A stretch of 6,946 bases of DNA from the NCBI GenBank assembly GCA_049282265.1, contig JBAPTR010000142.1, forward strand, positions 1 through 6,946. The letters are read 5' to 3'. Below the pieces are notes generated by a model. That model was not told the origin of the DNA. It was given only the letters and a program-made list of their open reading frames with translations, and ran no database searches. Both the position numbers and the translations under genes were made by a program. Numbering within the stretch: position 1 is the stretch's first letter; each line of letters opens with the position of its first letter. Shown piece after piece: positions 3,738 through 6,946 of the stretch. This DNA is from CAYUCJ01 sp049282265 (lineage in GTDB: Bacteria; Desulfobacterota; DSM-4660; Desulfatiglandales; Desulfatiglandaceae).

Positions 3738-6686
3738 ATGCCCGCAAAAAAGAGAAAAACACCGCCCGCCCAAAAGAAGTCTTTAAAAAAGGTTAAACAA
3801 GAGGAAAGACAAAAAGAAGGCATCGTCTCCCCCATCGTAGGCATCGGTGCTTCCGCCGGTGGATTGGAGACACTAAATGCTTTTTTTTCCATTATGCCGC
3901 CGGACAGCAACATGGCATTCGTGGTTATCCAGCATTTAAGCCCGGAACACAAGAGCATTATGGCTTCACTCATTGATAAACACACCCGGATGACTGTCGA
4001 GCAGATTGAAGACGGCACAAAGATTGAGCCCAACCATGTCTATCTGAATCCTCCGGGCAAGAACGTGGCCATTTTCAACCGCAGCCTTCATCTGCTGGAA
4101 CAGGTAAGAACCGGCACGATCAACCTGCCGATTGACTTCTTTTTCAGATCGCTTTCGGAAGACCAGGGCGAAAAAGCCATCGGCATCATTCTGTCGGGAT
4201 CGGCATCGGACGGAACCCTGGGGATAAAAGCGATCAAGGGTGAAGGGGGCATGGTCATGGTCCAACAGCCGGAAACGGCAAAATATGACGGCATGCCCAA
4301 AAGTGCTATTGATACCGGACTGGTCGATTTCATCCTTCCGGTCGAAAAAATGCCGAAAACCCTGATCCGGTATGCGCAGCACCCTTTTCTTGGGGCACTG
4401 GATAAGATCAAATTCGCAGCCCCGCCGATTAAAAACCAGATACAAAAGATTTTTGCACTGATCCGCAGCAAAACCGGCCACGATTTTTCCCATTATAAAC
4501 CGAACACCATTGCCCGGCGGATTGAACGCCGCCTGGCGATCCACCAGATAAAAGGGCTGTCCGATTACATTCTTTATCTCCAGAAAAATCCTGCCGAAAT
4601 AGATGTGCTCTTTAAAAACCTGGTCATTGGGGTAACCAGCTTTTTCAGGGACCCGGAAGCCTATGATGTGCTTAAGGAGAAGGTGCTACCGGAGTTGTTG
4701 AGCGCAAAAGAGCCTGATATGACGATCCGTGTCTGGGTTGCGGGCTGCTCCACCGGTGAAGAAGCCTACTCGCTGGGCATGATTCTTTGTGAAACAATGG
4801 ATAAGATCAAAAAACAGTTCAATGTCCAAATATTTGCGACGGATATTGATGCAATGGCCGTGGATACCGCCCGCAAGGGAATCTATCCGGAGAGTATCGG
4901 CGCTGATGTTTCCTCGGAGCGGTTAAACCGGTTTTTCACAAAAGAGCAGGGGTTTTTCAAGGTCAATAAAAAGCTGCGCGACATGGTCGTCTTTTCAATT
5001 CAAAATACCATTAAAGATCCACCCTTTTCCCGGCTGGACCTGGCAAGCTGCCGCAATATGATGATCTATATGGACAGTGTCCTGCAGAAAAAGATCATCC
5101 CCCTGTTTCATTATGCCTTAAACCCCGGCGGGATTCTTTTTCTGGGAACCTCCGAAAGCATCGGTGAACATACTGACCTTTTTCAGCCGTTAAATTCCAA
5201 ATGGAAACTCTTTGAAGGCAAAAAAGGCGTTGGGGGAACGGAGAGCCCTCGTCCAACTGAGATCAATTACCGCGTTCAGCAAAAAGTCGAATCCGATGTA
5301 AAAAATAAGCTACCGGCAACAGGTGCCGTCCAGGCGATGGTCGAACAGGCCATCCTTGACGAATATGCGCCTGCCGGTGTTCTGATCAGTGACAGCTATG
5401 AAATTCCGCATTTTGTGGGTAAAACGGACAGGTACCTTGTTCCACCCACGGGCAAAGCCAGCTTTAATATCTTGAACATGGCCCGCGAGGATATCAAACA
5501 TCCGCTGACCACAACGCTTCACAAGGCAATGCTGGAAAAAACGGACGCTTCCGCCAAGAACGTGCGCCTCAAACATAACGGTGCGTTTTGTATAATCGAC
5601 ATCTCCGTTAAACAGATGACAGGCAAGGGACTGTCCCCGGGGTTTATGCTTGTTATGTTCGAGGATAAGACACCTGTGAAGGCAGCGGATGGAAAAAAGA
5701 CCGGCGCGGGGAAAGTGAAAAAACAGGACACTGCCCTGCAGGTCCTTGAGCAGGAACTGCAATCGACCAGGGAGTATCTTCAGGCAACCATTGAGGAGAT
5801 GGAAACCTCCAATGAGGAGCTCAAAGCTAGCAATGAAGAGATGCAATCGGTCAACGAGGAACTTCAAAGCACCAATGAAGAGCTTGAGACATCCAAGGAA
5901 GAGCTTCAATCCACCAATGAGGAACTGGCCACGGTGAATGCGGAACTTCAAAATAGAGTGGATGAATTTACCAAAGCCAGCGACGACATGAACAATCTGT
6001 TGGCCGCCACTGAAATCGCCTCAATATTTCTGGATGCTGAGCTTTGTATCAAACGTTACACCCCGGCTGCCGCCAGGATCATCAGTTTGATTCAGTCCGA
6101 TATCGGCCGGCCGCTCAATGACCTTAAAACCCATTTTACGGATGTCGATCTGGTCGGTCTGGCCGCAAAGGTCCTAAAAGACCTCAATACCGTAGAGATT
6201 GAAATTCAGACGAAAGATTTTATCTGGTATGACATAAAGGTAATGCCCTACCGTACCGCTGCAAATGTCATTGAAGGGGTGGCGATGACCTTTATCGATG
6301 TGCACAAGGTCAAGCAGGCAGATAAAATCAGAAGACTGGCTACTGTTTTGGAGGATTCCAATGATGCCATTATGCTACTGGGTCTGGAAGGAAATATTCT
6401 TGCATGGAACAAGGGCGCGCAGCAGATGTACGGCTGGACCGAAGCCGAGGCGCTCAAGATGAATATCAACGAATTTGTGCCGGAGGATAAGCTGAGCGAA
6501 TTAAAATCGTTCATTGAAAAAATAGCGAAGGGACAACCTGTAGAGTCATTTAAAAGCCAGCGAAAGACAAAACCCGGGAAAATTCTGGATGTATGGTCAA
6601 CCGGAACTGCTTTATCGGATGAAAGCGGTCAGCTCACTGAAATCGCGATTACAGAGCGGGATCTTGCGTGGTTGGCCGATAATTAA
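3738..6686 (+). CDS. CheB methylesterase - CheR methyltransferase - coiled coil - PAS fusion protein
   Basis: A 982-residue protein. After a Lys-rich N-terminus (3-28), a CheB methylesterase domain (about 31-215) keeps the Ser-His-Asp triad: S39 in GIGASAGG, H66 in VIQHLSP and D158 in LSGSASDGT. It has no N-terminal receiver, as is usual for this fusion. CheR follows: an N-terminal helical part (about 230-290, with RRIERRLAIH), then the methyltransferase fold with VTSFFRD (299-305), SAM-binding GCSTGEEAYS (336-345), FATDID (366-371) and SCRNMMIYMD (437-446). Both activities look intact: methylation and demethylation of receptor glutamates or another target. A PAS-like region (about 533-645) leads to a Glu/Asn-rich coiled coil (about 664-745), then PAS domains at about 754-860 and 866-975. 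Unlike many relatives, it stops after the last PAS and has no kinase domain. No signal peptide or membrane segment is evident, so it is probably cytoplasmic. No classical chemotaxis receptor, CheA or CheW is present here, so a role outside flagellar chemotaxis is plausible (inference). The next gene, a PAS sensor, is probably co-transcribed. Confidence 0.95.
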   Translation: MPAKKRKTPPAQKKSLKKVKQEERQKEGIVSPIVGIGASAGGLETLNAFFSIMPPDSNMAFVVIQHLSPEHKSIMASLIDKHTRMTVEQIEDGTKIEPNHVYLNPPGKNVAIFNRSLHLLEQVRTGTINLPIDFFFRSLSEDQGEKAIGIILSGSASDGTLGIKAIKGEGGMVMVQQPETAKYDGMPKSAIDTGLVDFILPVEKMPKTLIRYAQHPFLGALDKIKFAAPPIKNQIQKIFALIRSKTGHDFSHYKPNTIARRIERRLAIHQIKGLSDYILYLQKNPAEIDVLFKNLVIGVTSFFRDPEAYDVLKEKVLPELLSAKEPDMTIRVWVAGCSTGEEAYSLGMILCETMDKIKKQFNVQIFATDIDAMAVDTARKGIYPESIGADVSSERLNRFFTKEQGFFKVNKKLRDMVVFSIQNTIKDPPFSRLDLASCRNMMIYMDSVLQKKIIPLFHYALNPGGILFLGTSESIGEHTDLFQPLNSKWKLFEGKKGVGGTESPRPTEINYRVQQKVESDVKNKLPATGAVQAMVEQAILDEYAPAGVLISDSYEIPHFVGKTDRYLVPPTGKASFNILNMAREDIKHPLTTTLHKAMLEKTDASAKNVRLKHNGAFCIIDISVKQMTGKGLSPGFMLVMFEDKTPVKAADGKKTGAGKVKKQDTALQVLEQELQSTREYLQATIEEMETSNEELKASNEEMQSVNEELQSTNEELETSKEELQSTNEELATVNAELQNRVDEFTKASDDMNNLLAATEIASIFLDAELCIKRYTPAAARIISLIQSDIGRPLNDLKTHFTDVDLVGLAAKVLKDLNTVEIEIQTKDFIWYDIKVMPYRTAANVIEGVAMTFIDVHKVKQADKIRRLATVLEDSNDAIMLLGLEGNILAWNKGAQQMYGWTEAEALKMNINEFVPEDKLSELKSFIEKIAKGQPVESFKSQRKTKPGKILDVWSTGTALSDESGQLTEIAITERDLAWLADN
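5802..5951 (+). repeat. 21-bp (seven-residue) coding repeats of a coiled coil
   Basis: Within the fusion gene, residues 689-738 consist of seven-residue units of the form S-x-N-E-E-L-[QEK], for example TSNEELK, ASNEEMQ, SVNEELQ and STNEELE. The DNA shows matching degenerate 21-base units. The heptad pattern predicts a parallel coiled coil that joins the enzymatic half to the PAS half, like a signalling helix. Copy-number change by slippage is possible here. Confidence 0.85.
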
Positions 6687-6697
6687 GGGAGGAGAAG

Positions 6698-6946
6698 ATG
6701 GCAATGAGGAAAGGCACACCTGATTCTGAGCTCAGGCGAAAAGCAGAAAAGAGACTGAAAGAAACAAGCAGTACCAAAGACTTCTCAGGAGCATCACACG
6801 AAAGTATGGCAACGCTTATCCAGGAGCTTGAAGTTCATCAGATTGAGTTAAAAATGCAGAACGATGAACTTCGCCGCATTCAGGGTGATCTTGAAAAAAC
6901 CCGGGACAGGTATTCTCATCTGTATGACTTTGCGCCGCTCGGGTAC
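6698..6946 (+). CDS. PAS-type sensor protein, N-terminal part (3' truncated by window edge)
   Basis: The first 83 residues are visible and the frame is still open at the window end. GGGAGG at 6687-6692, five bases before the ATG, is a strong ribosome binding site; a second in-frame ATG lies at 6704. After a basic, charged start, residues about 45-68 form a helix with LIQELEVHQIELKMQNDELRR, then RYSHLYDFAPLGY begins a PAS domain. This lead-in is familiar from PAS sensor kinases that often follow CheB-CheR-PAS fusions; whether a kinase domain is present cannot be seen. There is no signal peptide or membrane segment in the visible part. It starts 11 bases after the fusion gene's stop, so the two are very likely one operon, and the missing kinase function of the fusion may be supplied here (inference). 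Confidence 0.88.
   Translation, partial: MAMRKGTPDSELRRKAEKRLKETSSTKDFSGASHESMATLIQELEVHQIELKMQNDELRRIQGDLEKTRDRYSHLYDFAPLGY

Noticed and set aside
3966..4544. Long antisense open frame (192 codons) inside the CheB-CheR region
   Set aside because: It is antisense to intact, conserved catalytic coding sequence. Its protein has no recognisable domain and is explained as a shadow of codon bias.
5310..5951. Antisense open frame (213 codons) opposite the coiled coil
   Set aside because: The repeating product simply mirrors the heptad repeat on the other strand, and no ribosome binding site or domain supports it.
5802..5951. Repeats considered as a CRISPR array
   Set aside because: The 21-base units are contiguous, degenerate and in frame within a conserved coiled coil, with no spacers.

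Overview
The window is a dense signal-transduction locus from a Gram-negative bacterium. The protein styles suggest a Desulfobacterota (deltaproteobacterial, sulfate-reducer-like) organism: an HPK4-type kinase, response regulators ending in a paired-CxxC module, and a CheB-CheR-PAS fusion followed by a PAS sensor gene. That placement comes from family resemblance only; no taxonomic marker gene is present. All convincing genes are on the + strand.

Layout. Positions 1-740 hold the C-terminal catalytic core of a histidine kinase cut by the window edge. Two response regulators follow closely: REC-GGDEF (791-1705), then REC-PAS with a C-terminal four-cysteine module (1719-2744). The small gaps (50 and 13 bases) suggest one operon in which one kinase could feed two outputs: c-di-GMP synthesis and an uncharacterised metal-binding-type module.

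Positions 2745-3737 are a mostly non-coding gap of about 1 kb. It contains AT-rich hairpins, a weak minus-strand ORF with a helix-turn-helix-like stretch, a 13-bp tandem duplication, and a recognisable decayed receiver domain (about 3350-3543). The receiver remnant has lost the residues around its phosphorylation site and conserved lysine, so the gap looks like the scar of a lost signalling gene.

Positions 3738-6686 encode a 982-residue fusion of CheB methylesterase, CheR methyltransferase, a PAS-like region, a heptad-repeat coiled coil and two PAS domains, with no kinase domain. Eleven bases downstream, behind a strong ribosome binding site, begins a PAS-type sensor gene (6698 to the window end, truncated) that is the likely partner. 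No RNA genes, CRISPR arrays, insertion sequences or complete mobile elements were seen. The most notable items are the CxxC module, the receiver pseudogene and the kinase-less CheB-CheR-PAS fusion.
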